This document shows, piece after piece, positions 8,183-17,259 of a stretch of 31,636 nucleotides of DNA; position 1 is the first letter of the stretch, and each line of letters opens with the position of its first letter. The translations under genes were made by a program, and so were the position numbers. The notes beneath the pieces are model-generated. The model worked only from the letters and a program-made list of their open reading frames with translations. It was not told the origin of the DNA and did not search any database. The DNA comes from Candidatus Galligastranaerophilus gallistercoris. GTDB taxonomy: Bacteria > Cyanobacteriota > Vampirovibrionia > Gastranaerophilales > Gastranaerophilaceae. The DNA lies in NCBI GenBank assembly GCA_018710795.1, contig DVJH01000082.1, positions 1-31,636 of the forward strand, given 5' to 3'.

Positions 8183-8209
8183 AAAACCTCTCAAAATTTG
8201 AGAGGTTTT
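8183..8209. terminator. Bidirectional terminator between convergent genes
   Basis: Arms 8183-8195 and 8197-8209 are complementary (AAAACCTCTCAAA/TTTGAGAGGTTTT), with A residues on one side and T residues on the other. It can end both the small secreted protein gene (+) and tpsB (-). Confidence 0.85.
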
Positions 8210-8223
8210 AATTTTGTCTATAC

Positions 8224-10026
8224 TTACAGGATGTTTGATGTAACAATGAAGTGAACTCTGCATCCTGACGAGTTTTCGGGTTTGTTTCCGATAGGTACGC
8301 CTATATATACGTTAGCCGATAAATATCTTGTAAGTTTTAATATTGCGCCGCCGCCCACTGACATAATGTAATCCGGTCCGTCGTTTGAGACGTGTCTGTT
8401 GCCGAACCAGCCGATGTCATAGAAGCCTGCAAGTCTGATACTGTCATCAATAAAGTGTAATTTTTCGGGTAATACCATCCTTAAGAACGGAACAGGGAAT
8501 CTTAATTCAACCGAACCTGCGGCACCGTAATCTTTTAAGAAGAATGTTTCTTCATAACCTCTGACGGTTGACATACCGCCGAAGCTCATTCTTTCAGAAG
8601 GCAACAGCGCTCTGTTTGCCCATTGACCTTTAGCCTGAATAATTGCCGTTGATCTAAAGGGCAATACCTGTATTCTTGCTAAGTTACCGGTGATTTTCCA
8701 GCCTCTGTTTGAAGGAATACTGTCTTTGAATGAACCCGTGGTATCCATACCCATATCAAGGCTGTTTGTTGCGCCAAACCAGTTCAAACCGACCGATGTT
8801 CCGACGTTTGCAAACCATTTGCCGTAAAAGTCGTCTTTAATACTTGTTAAATTAAGTTTTACGTTACGGCTTCTGTATTTATACAAATCTAACCCGCCAA
8901 GCCACGTGCTTTCCGTGTTTCTTAAATCAAAGCCGATATCGCCGTATAATTTATAATTGTCCGTTTTAACCAATCTTCTTGAAATACTGAAGAATAAGTT
9001 ATGAGATTTTGATTCCAAATCCAAAACCTCAAACGCTCCTGCGGGGCTTGCGCTCGAATAAGAATAACCGACGTTCAATTTGGTTTCTTTTGTGGCGGTT
9101 AAAGGAACGCTGTACATAACGCCCTGGCCGAATGAATGTCTTGCCAGTGTTGTTGTTGAATATAACTGGTCGCCGAATCCTGTCAGGTTATACAACCCTG
9201 CAAAGAAGATTGCCCTGTGAAGACCGGTATAGGAAGTACCCATATCGTCCCATCTGAAATCAAAGTCAAGAGGAAATCTGTCTTTAACGGTCAGTTCAAG
9301 GTCGGTTAATTCCGCCGATTCTTCGTTGTCTTCAAGTGAAATGGCGCCCGTCATATACCCTGAAGCGTTCATTTCTTTTAATGATTCTCTTATATCATTA
9401 ACGTTTAATAAGCTTCCGGGTTCAATATATTTATCTCTTAAAAACTGGTTATTCAAATAAGAAGTTCTGTTCCATTTGTTTCCCGTTACGGTAACGTTTC
9501 CGTATTTACCTTCCATAATATTAATTACGATGTTGCCGTCCTGTACTTTTTGGGGCGCAAGATATGCAACCGATGAAATATAGCCGTGTTTTTGATAATG
9601 TTCGGTTACCATATTGGTAATTCCGACCAAATCGCCGACCGTTACCCTTGTTCCTATCTTATCGCAGATAAGGTTCATTAATTCTTCTTCGGTGAATGCG
9701 GTGTATCCTTTAAAAGTGATTGAATTTAATATAAAGCTCGTTTCCTTGTTCGGCAATTGGTCAACCTGACTTTGGAGCTCTTTATTCATTATGATTTCAC
9801 CGGTGTCTTTATGCTTTTCTTTATTTTCTTCACTGGCTTTAAATTCATATTCTTTAAATTGTAATAAGTTTGTGGTATCAATAACGCCCGAGTCAAAGTT
9901 ACCTACCGAGTTAGCAAAATTGGTTGCGGCGCTGTCCGCGTATGCGGGGTTATATTGTGCGGATGCGGCAAAAATGCAAATAGCCAAACCGGGCAGAACT
10001 TTTTTAAAAAATGTATTGTTTCTCAC
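8224..10026 (-). CDS. tpsB: Two-partner secretion outer-membrane transporter (TpsB, FhaC/ShlB type)
   Basis: Outer-membrane Omp85-family channel that secretes the partner TpsA across the outer membrane. The 600-residue order is canonical: signal peptide (residues 1-30, ending AYA), a short linker, POTRA 1 (about 98-175, starting ILNSITFKGYTAFTEEEL), POTRA 2 (about 176-252, starting NVTVTGNKWNRTSYL), then a 16-strand beta barrel to the C-terminus. The conserved L6-loop motif VRGYEE is present near residue 470 in GGMSTVRGYEETF. The chain ends SNIL rather than with the usual aromatic residue. The start is a GTG at 10026 with AAAAGG 9 bases upstream, chosen because it gives a complete signal peptide. 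The gene diverges from tpsA, its evident substrate, instead of lying in the same operon. Confidence 0.94.
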   Translation of the reverse strand: MRNNTFFKKVLPGLAICIFAASAQYNPAYADSAATNFANSVGNFDSGVIDTTNLLQFKEYEFKASEENKEKHKDTGEIIMNKELQSQVDQLPNKETSFILNSITFKGYTAFTEEELMNLICDKIGTRVTVGDLVGITNMVTEHYQKHGYISSVAYLAPQKVQDGNIVINIMEGKYGNVTVTGNKWNRTSYLNNQFLRDKYIEPGSLLNVNDIRESLKEMNASGYMTGAISLEDNEESAELTDLELTVKDRFPLDFDFRWDDMGTSYTGLHRAIFFAGLYNLTGFGDQLYSTTTLARHSFGQGVMYSVPLTATKETKLNVGYSYSSASPAGAFEVLDLESKSHNLFFSISRRLVKTDNYKLYGDIGFDLRNTESTWLGGLDLYKYRSRNVKLNLTSIKDDFYGKWFANVGTSVGLNWFGATNSLDMGMDTTGSFKDSIPSNRGWKITGNLARIQVLPFRSTAIIQAKGQWANRALLPSERMSFGGMSTVRGYEETFFLKDYGAAGSVELRFPVPFLRMVLPEKLHFIDDSIRLAGFYDIGWFGNRHVSNDGPDYIMSVGGGAILKLTRYLSANVYIGVPIGNKPENSSGCRVHFIVTSNIL

Positions 10027-10098
10027 CTTTTAATTCCTTTTCATACTTGTTTTTCTACAAGGTTTTTAGATAGTCAGGGTTTTTTACACTTACAAATA

Positions 10099-10127
10099 AT
10101 AATATATGGCAATATATATTTATTCAA
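10099..10127 (-). promoter_or_regulatory. tpsB promoter
   Basis: On the minus strand TTGAAT (10127-10122), a 17-base spacer and TATTAT (10104-10099) form a good sigma-70 promoter. The leader to the GTG at 10026 would be about 65 bases. Confidence 0.55.
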
Positions 10128-10212
10128 TAAGCTAAATAAATGATATTTACAGGATTACAAAATAATATTCCCTGAACATTTTTTTGCAACCTTGTGAGCG
10201 TAAAAAACACGT

Positions 10213-10235
10213 AAATTTTAAAATTTGCTAGCAAA
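10213..10235. promoter_or_regulatory. Two abutting palindromes upstream of the tpsA promoter (possible operator)
   Basis: AAATTTTAAAATTT (10213-10226) and TTTGCTAGCAAA (10224-10235) are both perfect palindromes and share three bases. The second ends 14 bases before the extended -10 at 10249-10257 and so covers the -35 position. Confidence 0.4.
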
Positions 10236-10248
10236 AAAATAACTTTTA

Positions 10249-10257
10249 TGGTATAAT
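10249..10257 (+). promoter_or_regulatory. Distal tpsA promoter, extended -10
   Basis: TGG-TATAAT is a perfect -10 box with the upstream TG. The -35 position is poor and lies in the palindrome at 10224-10235. Confidence 0.5.
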
Positions 10258-10334
10258 TTGCCTTGCCAGATTGATATACCGGTTATATTTACAAAATTTT
10301 ACAAAAGTCAGTGCAAAAAAGAGCAATATTTTTT

Positions 10335-10362
10335 TTGTTCATGTTTTTAATTTTAATATAAT
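10335..10362 (+). promoter_or_regulatory. Proximal tpsA promoter
   Basis: TTGTTC (10335-10340), a 16-base spacer and a perfect TATAAT (10357-10362). It would give a leader of about 57 bases before the ATG at 10426. Confidence 0.45.
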
Positions 10363-10425
10363 AACAGTTGGTTTGAGTAATTACTTTTGGAAATTAAGCA
10401 CAATACACAATTAGAAAGGACGAAT

Positions 10426-13400
10426 ATGAGAAACCACTCATCAAGAGGAATTAACACAAAGAAAATTACCTCATTTTTGGCTCTTTTGAGCTTTACGTCT
10501 TATATGCCGATAAGCTGCCTTCCTGCTTTTGCGGATATCGGGGCTAATACATTGCCCGATTTAAATCAGTCCGTAAACGGCAGCGTTGACATTAACGGCA
10601 GCCAGATGGACGTTAGTGTTGTAGGCGGCAAAGGTACGGTCGGCCAGTTTGACTGGAATTCATTTAACGTAGGTAAAGATGCAACGGTTAACTGGGTATT
10701 CAATGCAAACAATCAAACCGCACTGAACAGAGTATTAGCTTCAGGCGGTATGTCTTATATTTACGGTAAATTAACCGAATCATCGGGCACAGGCTGCCCC
10801 GGCTGCGTAAATACCGGTAAAGTTATCTTAATTAACCCGTCAGGTATTTTATTCGGCAACGGTTCACAGGTTGACTTAAACTCGTTTACCGCATCAACTT
10901 ATGACATTAAAGGCGCTAAAGACCTTAAAGATTTATCGGCTGCCGAATTAAAACAATATGCCGATATGCAATATGCAGCTTCAAATAACGGCAACTTATT
11001 CAATATTGCAGGTTATAACAAAACCGTTCAATTCGTTGCAAACGACAATATGGTTGACGGCAACGGATATATTACGGCAGATGCAACGGGAACAAGACTT
11101 GCTTCAATCGTTGCTGACGGAGCTGATTTTAACGTAGATAAATCGCTTGCTATGGTAGGCAACAAAATCGATATCGCTAATTCAAGCTTAAAAACAAACT
11201 ACTCAAGCGATAACGTTAATGCTTCAAACGGAACTCAACAAAGATCAAATATTAAACTCGTAACGGGCGACGGCGTTCATTTCTATTATGAATCCGCAGG
11301 TTCAATCAGAAACAACATCTCCGTTGATAAAGCAACCGACAAAAAAGCAACCGAAGATTACGGTATCAACATTAAAGATTCTCAAATCAGAACAGGTAAC
11401 TTCTTAGCTTGGAACGGTGTTGATAAAACTAACAGCAGCATCAATATCGACGGTTCAAAAATCTATACCAAAAAATTATTGGGTAAATCATACGCAAGCT
11501 CAAACGGAACCGTTTATGATAAAACCCAAACCGGTACAAACGGTAACATTGAAATTGCAAGCAGCGGCAAAATCAATATCAATAATTCAGATATTCAAAC
11601 AACAAACGACGCTAAAGACGGCGCAAGCATTTCAAGCGATATTGCATACGGAAATATGACAATTACGGCTAATGATGATATTACCGTTAAAAATTCTCAA
11701 ATCAGAACGGCTGATTCTACAAAAAATACTTCCGCAAGCAATATCACCGCAGGCAACATTAACATTACTTCAAACGAAGGCAGCGTTAACTTAATTCAAA
11801 ATTCATCGGAAACGGGCGAAATTTATGATAACAATGCGGTTGCCGCAGCAGGTAATTTAACAATCAATGCCGCAGGCGACGTTAAAGTTGACGGTTATGA
11901 TAAAGTTCAGGCTGTAGGCCACGGCACCGCTAACGGAGCTTCATCATTTACCGACAGAACAATCACAATTAACGGCGACAACGTAAACTTCAAAGATACG
12001 TTATTAACATCCAAAAACTTAAACGTTAATGCAGCCAAAGATATTAACGTATTAACAACGAATGTTAAAGCAGATAACACAAATCTTTACGGTGCCGATA
12101 CCACAATTGATGATTCGACATTAACTTATAACAACTTATCATTCTATAATTCGGATAAGAAAAACAATGTAACAATCAAAAACAGCACAAGACTTGAAGA
12201 TAAAAACGATACAACGTTAAAAATTTCTACAAACGGAAACTTAACTCTTGATAACAACGAATTAAGAGATGCTTCCGGACAAAGATATAACGCATACGAC
12301 CTTGAATCTACACAAGGTAACATCGCTCTTAAAAATGATTCATTTGCTTGGTCGCAGGACGGCAACGTTACTTTAAATGCTAAAAACGGCGGAATTACGG
12401 TTGATAAATCTTATGTATATGCCAACGGCGGCAACACAACCTTAAACGCTAAAAATAACATTGCGGTTAATGAATCAACCGTATGGGCAAAAGACGGCAA
12501 TATGTCCGTAACTTCAACGGCAGGCAAAATTACTTCAACATCATCCGAAATTGCTGCTGAAGGCGGAAATACCGTATTAAGCCAGGCTCTTACAATGGAT
12601 CTTGATAAAGACTTTATCAATTCAAGAGTAGGTGCAACGGAAAAACTTTCATTAATCTCTGATGCAGACGTAGTCGGCACAACAATCGTCAGCGGCACCG
12701 GCCATATTAATGAATACGATGATCTTCTCGCATTAAACGATAAAGTTTCAAATTCTTGGTTCATCTATTCAGACGCATTGGTTGATGCAGGCAACAACGT
12801 TTCAATCTCTGATTTGGCTTCGGCTCAAAACGTTGACTTTGTTGCAGGCAACAATATCAACCTTGCAAGCACCGCTGATATGACTTTAACCGATGTATCA
12901 ACCAACGCTGCAAACAATACAACAATTGCAGCCGCAGGCAAACTTGTTACCGACGGTTATGAAATCAAAGGCGGTAAAAAGACAACAATGGAAGGCGCAA
13001 CCGTTACGACAAAAGATAACAGCGTAATTGCAACAAACGGCAACAAACTTGCGGTTAATGCAGACGGCAATATTGATATCACGGTAACGGGCGTAAACAA
13101 TAAAAATAACGGTATTGAAATTAACGCAGATGTTAATACATCAAACGGCTCCGATCCTCTTGAAGGAAAAACCGTTAGTGTAACTGCTGCAGACGGCACA
13201 CTCGCAATTTCAAAAATCAAAGCAGACACATTAGATATCGTTGCGGATGAAATCTTAGCCGCTAAAACAACAATCTCCGAAACAACGGATAACATTTCGG
13301 AAATGGTTGCTGCAGGCGCTGATATAGATGATAAAGGATACATTGAAATCAGAACCGAAGGCGGATTTAACCTTGATCCTACAACCGATTACAATGAAAA

Positions 13401-14247
13401 TAACAGCGGTATCTACACCGGCGGTAACTTCGGCACCACGGTAACCGAAGAAACAAAACCCGTAGGCGATGAATATTCGAAAGAAACAATCGGCAATTCT
13501 ACTTCAACGGTTGAATCAGAACTCGTAGGCTCCGACACTACGGTTGGTGAAGAAATCGGCAGAACCGAAGTTTCAAGAACGCCTATCAGCACCGAAACCA
13601 AAATCGTAACTGGTGCAGACGGACAGCAATATGTACAAACAACTACAACGTACGAAGTAACATACGATGTTGAATATTCAACAACAACTACCGAAAGATA
13701 TGAAGATACGACAATTACAAAAACTGAAGTAACCACGACAACATATCAAGACTATGAAACAACTGCTACTTCAAACGATAAACAACATATTGCAACATTA
13801 AATAAAGAAGAACAAAACGGATTCGTTCTTGTATACGGTAAGAAAGATACCGATACAACGACAACTACCGAAGTTGTAGGCACGGATACAAGAATCGATA
13901 CGACATACTCGGATCCTGTACTCAGAACGGAAACAATCACGGGTACAACGACAAAAACAGAAACAGTAACCGATTCACGTACCGAATTGCTTCCTTGCGA
14001 ACCTGAAGATGATATGGATCCCGATATGGGCGATACGGATATCTCAAGATACGTAACAATTCCTCGTCATCAGGAAGGCATCAGCAACTCGGCCCCCGTT
14101 CAAAACGACTTGGCTGACACAACATCAACGGTTGTTGCAGCAGCTGCAAGACTTCAAATTGAAGATGACGCGGCAAGCGCAAGCGATTCAAGTCTGACAA
14201 ATACAACAAAACAACATTCTCAAGATGATGAAGATATTTTAGAATAA
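10426..14247 (+). CDS. tpsA: Two-partner secretion exoprotein (TpsA), filamentous haemagglutinin-type adhesin
   Basis: A 1273-residue exported beta-helix protein, the evident substrate of the divergent TpsB. After an N-terminal Sec signal (residues 1-36, ending AFA), the TPS secretion domain follows (about 37-280) with FNVGKDATVNWVFN and the hallmark NPSGILFGNGSQVDLNSF. The middle (about 280-1000) is made of irregular repeats of beta-helix type, rich in Asn, Asp, Thr and Gly (GNVTLNAKNGGITVDKS). A Thr-rich tail (about 1020-1190) has many TTTTE-like runs, then an acidic end. C124 and C127 form a CPGC pair inside the TPS domain, which is uncommon. The start is the ATG at 10426 with AGAAAGGA 5 bases upstream, not the TTG at 10387. 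Codons such as AAC and ATC are more frequent than in neighbours, suggesting high expression. The ligand is unknown. Confidence 0.93.
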   Translation: MRNHSSRGINTKKITSFLALLSFTSYMPISCLPAFADIGANTLPDLNQSVNGSVDINGSQMDVSVVGGKGTVGQFDWNSFNVGKDATVNWVFNANNQTALNRVLASGGMSYIYGKLTESSGTGCPGCVNTGKVILINPSGILFGNGSQVDLNSFTASTYDIKGAKDLKDLSAAELKQYADMQYAASNNGNLFNIAGYNKTVQFVANDNMVDGNGYITADATGTRLASIVADGADFNVDKSLAMVGNKIDIANSSLKTNYSSDNVNASNGTQQRSNIKLVTGDGVHFYYESAGSIRNNISVDKATDKKATEDYGINIKDSQIRTGNFLAWNGVDKTNSSINIDGSKIYTKKLLGKSYASSNGTVYDKTQTGTNGNIEIASSGKININNSDIQTTNDAKDGASISSDIAYGNMTITANDDITVKNSQIRTADSTKNTSASNITAGNINITSNEGSVNLIQNSSETGEIYDNNAVAAAGNLTINAAGDVKVDGYDKVQAVGHGTANGASSFTDRTITINGDNVNFKDTLLTSKNLNVNAAKDINVLTTNVKADNTNLYGADTTIDDSTLTYNNLSFYNSDKKNNVTIKNSTRLEDKNDTTLKISTNGNLTLDNNELRDASGQRYNAYDLESTQGNIALKNDSFAWSQDGNVTLNAKNGGITVDKSYVYANGGNTTLNAKNNIAVNESTVWAKDGNMSVTSTAGKITSTSSEIAAEGGNTVLSQALTMDLDKDFINSRVGATEKLSLISDADVVGTTIVSGTGHINEYDDLLALNDKVSNSWFIYSDALVDAGNNVSISDLASAQNVDFVAGNNINLASTADMTLTDVSTNAANNTTIAAAGKLVTDGYEIKGGKKTTMEGATVTTKDNSVIATNGNKLAVNADGNIDITVTGVNNKNNGIEINADVNTSNGSDPLEGKTVSVTAADGTLAISKIKADTLDIVADEILAAKTTISETTDNISEMVAAGADIDDKGYIEIRTEGGFNLDPTTDYNENNSGIYTGGNFGTTVTEETKPVGDEYSKETIGNSTSTVESELVGSDTTVGEEIGRTEVSRTPISTETKIVTGADGQQYVQTTTTYEVTYDVEYSTTTTERYEDTTITKTEVTTTTYQDYETTATSNDKQHIATLNKEEQNGFVLVYGKKDTDTTTTTEVVGTDTRIDTTYSDPVLRTETITGTTTKTETVTDSRTELLPCEPEDDMDPDMGDTDISRYVTIPRHQEGISNSAPVQNDLADTTSTVVAAAARLQIEDDAASASDSSLTNTTKQHSQDDEDILE

Positions 14248-14272
14248 TCAAAACTGAAATATATCTTGAACA

Positions 14273-14304
14273 AAAAGGCGGGAATTAATTTTCCCGCCTT
14301 TTAA
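14273..14304 (+). terminator. Rho-independent terminator after tpsA
   Basis: Arms 14273-14284 and 14291-14302 (AAAAGGCGGGAA/TTCCCGCCTTTT) form a perfect GC-rich 12-bp stem with a 6-base loop and a T run. Confidence 0.88.
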
Positions 14305-14365
14305 TTATGTTAACAATTCTAACTTATTTTACATTATGTTATCTTTTGCTTACAATTATTACTAT

Positions 14366-16441
14366 ATGCGCCAAAACAGTAAGAAAACAAAAAAAATAGT
14401 AAAAATATATTTAATATCATTGATTCTCCTGGCTCTTTGCGCCCAAGGCGCATACGTTGCGGCAGAACCTTCAAGAAGAACCATTGAAGCAATCAGGCAG
14501 GTATCGACTAACCCCGATAATGATTCCGTTTCGGCATTTATCAATGCAATGATAAGGGAATACAGAAAATCAAACTGGAGAAAAGAATATGAAGATGCTG
14601 CCGATTATCTGAGGGCCGCACTGTATTTTTTGAGCCAAAAACCGGATACAAGAAAATATGAATCAACCCTAAATAAATTAAACAAGGTTTTATCAAAGCT
14701 TGAAGTTGATATGAGCTCTGAAAACAGACTTGAAATCGCCAAAAATCTCTTTTTAGAGGGCAAATACTTTGCAAGCGGATACGAATTTTCAATTCTTTTA
14801 AAAGAAGAATACGAACCCGATCTTTGTTATGAATATATGGGCGACATTGCAAGAAAATTCGGCTCGGACGAGACAGCGTTTGCTTTTTATCAAAAATCTC
14901 TTGAAATAAACCCCGATAATTTGAATGCAAAATATAAATATGCCAACCTTCTTTTAAAGCAGGGCAAAAACGATTATGCAAGAATATATTTTGAAGAAGT
15001 AATAGAAAATACCAATTCTGAGGGCGTTATAAACGAAATTATAAACACTTTTATAAACGAGATTAATGCTAACCCTGACGATGAAAATAACTATGGTATT
15101 TTAGGGCTTGCGTATCAAAAATTGGGTCAGTATGATAAAACATATCAGCTTTTAAAAAAAGCAATTATGATGAACCCGAATGATATATTTTTAATGTATT
15201 ATCTGGGTAATTTACTGTTTAATATAGGCGAATATTCTTTTGCGGATGAAATATATACCGAAATTCTTGAAGAAAATCCTTACGAATCCCAGATAAGAAT
15301 TTCCCGTGCAAAATCTTATGCGGCAATAAGCGAATATGAAAAGGCGATTAAAGATTACCAGATTGTGCTTGCAATGTATCCCGACAGCCTTCAGGCACAA
15401 TACGGAATGTACACACTTTTAAAGGATAGAATTCCTCTTGAGCGCATAGTAAATCTTTTTTATCCTCTGGAGCCGGATTACAAATTAACGGATGAAGGCT
15501 ATAACAGCCTCGGGTATCTGGCAAACAAAATAGGAAACACTATGGATGCTTCCGTTTTCTTTGAAAAATCGCTGAAATTAAACCCGAAATCGGAAATTCC
15601 ATATATTGAGCTTTATAAAATATATCAGCTGCTGGGGCTTGACGATAAGGCAAAGGAAACCCTTCTGAAAGGATATAAGCTCTTTCCCAAAAATCAGGAA
15701 ATTTTAGACCTTTATTCCGCCGCAAATTCAGATAAGATTGATGAAAAAAATAATGTTGCAATGTCATATATGAACGAAGGCGAATACAAAAAAGCAATTG
15801 CCGTATACAGCCAGATTGAACCTAAAACCGCAGAAACATATGAAGCCGTTGCAAATTGTTACCGCCAGCTTGCAGACTTTAAAAACGCAATTATTAATTA
15901 TAATAAATCGGTTGAAATAAATCCTGAAAATTCTGAAGTTTATTATGCTCTGGGCGTAACTTATCTTGAAGCAAACAATACCGATAAAGCTAAAGAAATG
16001 TTTACAAAATCGCTTGAAAAAGACGAGAGAAACATAAAATCCAAAAAAATGCTTGCTTTTATCGAACAAAAAGAGATTATAAAGAGCCTTGATCTGGCTT
16101 ATGAATTTTATGAAAAGAAAGATTATGCAAGCGCTCTCAGGTATCTTGACAGCGCTGTTCAAACTTTCCCGAACGACGCCAAGGTTTATTATTACAGAGG
16201 GCTTACAAGAAGCGAACTCGGGGATTATAAGGGCGCTGTTGAAGATTTAAAAGAAACCGTTGCAATAGACAGAACCTATATTGTTGCATACTATAAACTG
16301 GGCGAATTTTTGGAAAAATTGAACAAAGAAAAAGAAGCAATGTTTATGTATGAAAAATATTTGGGCGCGGAAACCCTTGACCCCGAACTTGCAAAGAAGG
16401 CACAGCAAAAAGTAATTCAGCTGGGTGAAAAATATTATTAA
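14366..16441 (+). CDS. Exported tetratricopeptide (TPR) repeat protein
   Basis: A 691-residue protein made almost wholly of TPR helical pairs, which usually act as protein-protein scaffolds. Repeat units are plain, for example YEYMGDIARKFGSDETAFAF followed by YQKSLEINPDN, NYGILGLAYQKLGQYDKTYQ, and YEAVANCYRQLADFKNAIIN. At least ten units are visible from about residue 130 to the end. The N-terminus MRQNSKKTKKIVKIYLISL plus a Leu/Ala-rich core and AAEP reads as a signal peptide or membrane anchor, so the repeats should lie in the periplasm. The ATG at 14366 is chosen over the ATG at 14336 because it puts the basic region at the N-terminus; neither has a good ribosome binding site. kdsB follows after 10 bases. 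Partners are unknown; a role in envelope assembly is only an inference. Confidence 0.88.
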   Translation: MRQNSKKTKKIVKIYLISLILLALCAQGAYVAAEPSRRTIEAIRQVSTNPDNDSVSAFINAMIREYRKSNWRKEYEDAADYLRAALYFLSQKPDTRKYESTLNKLNKVLSKLEVDMSSENRLEIAKNLFLEGKYFASGYEFSILLKEEYEPDLCYEYMGDIARKFGSDETAFAFYQKSLEINPDNLNAKYKYANLLLKQGKNDYARIYFEEVIENTNSEGVINEIINTFINEINANPDDENNYGILGLAYQKLGQYDKTYQLLKKAIMMNPNDIFLMYYLGNLLFNIGEYSFADEIYTEILEENPYESQIRISRAKSYAAISEYEKAIKDYQIVLAMYPDSLQAQYGMYTLLKDRIPLERIVNLFYPLEPDYKLTDEGYNSLGYLANKIGNTMDASVFFEKSLKLNPKSEIPYIELYKIYQLLGLDDKAKETLLKGYKLFPKNQEILDLYSAANSDKIDEKNNVAMSYMNEGEYKKAIAVYSQIEPKTAETYEAVANCYRQLADFKNAIINYNKSVEINPENSEVYYALGVTYLEANNTDKAKEMFTKSLEKDERNIKSKKMLAFIEQKEIIKSLDLAYEFYEKKDYASALRYLDSAVQTFPNDAKVYYYRGLTRSELGDYKGAVEDLKETVAIDRTYIVAYYKLGEFLEKLNKEKEAMFMYEKYLGAETLDPELAKKAQQKVIQLGEKYY

Positions 16442-16451
16442 GGTAAATAAA

Positions 16452-17186
16452 ATGGATAAAATTAATAAAACCGCAATTGTTATTCCCGCAAGGCTTCATT
16501 CCACAAGGCTTAAAAATAAGCTTTTACTTGAAGTTAATTCTAAACCCATAATTCAGTGGGTTTATGAAAGTGCAAAAAAATCAAAACTTGCAAAAAGAAT
16601 AATTATCGCAACCGACAGTGAAGAAATTTATGGCAAGGCACAAAATTTTGGCGCTGAAGTTGAAATGACATCTTCCGAGCATAAATCGGGTTCGGATAGA
16701 ATAGCAGAAGTTGCAAAAAGGCACCCGGAGTTTGATTATATTTTGAATATGCAGGGAGATGAACCCCAGATAACGCCCGAAGTTATTGATTTAGCGCTTG
16801 ATTTAATTCAGAATAATCCTTGTGATATTTCAACGCTTGTAAGGGAAATAACCGATATTGAACAAATCGAAAGCCCGAATTGCGTAAAATGTGTTTTTGA
16901 CAAAAATTTTAACGCTCTTTATTTTTCAAGATACCCGCTGCCATATCCCAGGAACAAAGAATTTGCTAAATATTATGCCCACATAGGAATGTACGGCTAT
17001 AAAAGGGATTCACTCTTAAAAATGACATCGTTTCCGCAGGCGGAAATTGAAAAAGCGGAATCATTGGAGCAATTAAGAGCTCTATATAACGGAATGCAAA
17101 TTAAAGTCGGAATAACCGATTTAAACCCCACAGGAATTGATACGATTGAAGATTTTAATAAATTTAAATCAATTGCTCAAAAATAA
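16452..17186 (+). CDS. kdsB: 3-deoxy-manno-octulosonate cytidylyltransferase (CMP-KDO synthetase)
   Basis: Activates KDO with CTP to give CMP-KDO, the donor for the inner core of lipopolysaccharide; cytoplasmic. The 244 residues match the usual length. Motifs: IPARLHSTRLKNK at the N-terminus (family form IPAR-x2-S-x-RL-x-x-K; the common PG is replaced by KN), ATDSEEIYGKA, SGSDRIAEV, MQGDEPQI, YFSRYPLPYPR, HIGMYGYKRDSL and a C-terminal IDTIEDFNKF. The ATG at 16452 has AAGG about 9 bases upstream; a GTG at 16425 inside the TPR gene is less likely. It is probably co-transcribed with the TPR gene and ended by the terminator at 17205. Its presence shows the cell makes KDO-containing lipopolysaccharide. 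Confidence 0.95.
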   Translation: MDKINKTAIVIPARLHSTRLKNKLLLEVNSKPIIQWVYESAKKSKLAKRIIIATDSEEIYGKAQNFGAEVEMTSSEHKSGSDRIAEVAKRHPEFDYILNMQGDEPQITPEVIDLALDLIQNNPCDISTLVREITDIEQIESPNCVKCVFDKNFNALYFSRYPLPYPRNKEFAKYYAHIGMYGYKRDSLLKMTSFPQAEIEKAESLEQLRALYNGMQIKVGITDLNPTGIDTIEDFNKFKSIAQK

Positions 17187-17203
17187 TTTATGGCATAGCA
17201 TAA
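17187..17203. repeat. Near-palindromic intergenic motif
   Basis: TTTATGGCATAGCATAA begins right after the kdsB stop and shares 16 bases, inverted, with 8149-8165. As there, a bidirectional terminator follows between convergent genes. Confidence 0.45.
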
Positions 17204-17204
17204 T

Positions 17205-17236
17205 AAAAAACCTTCTTTAAAGAAAGAAGGTTTTTT
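17205..17236. terminator. Bidirectional terminator between kdsB and the pilin gene
   Basis: Perfect 14-bp arms 17205-17218 and 17223-17236 (AAAAAACCTTCTTT and its complement) with a 4-base loop. A6 and T6 on either side allow action in both directions. Confidence 0.88.
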
Positions 17237-17259
17237 AAAAGTTATTTTATAACGGATTG

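Larger units (their letters stand above)
10027..10425. other. Control region between tpsB and tpsA
   Basis: These 399 bases hold no credible coding frame. They contain one promoter for tpsB, two for tpsA and two abutting palindromes (10213-10235). The remainder is very AT-rich. The leader of tpsA from its far promoter would be about 160 bases. Confidence 0.7.

Noticed and set aside
12957..13736. Long open frames on the minus strand inside tpsA
   Set aside because: They are Val/Ser/Thr-rich antisense mirrors of the repeated Thr/Asn codons of tpsA, with no ribosome binding site or domain.
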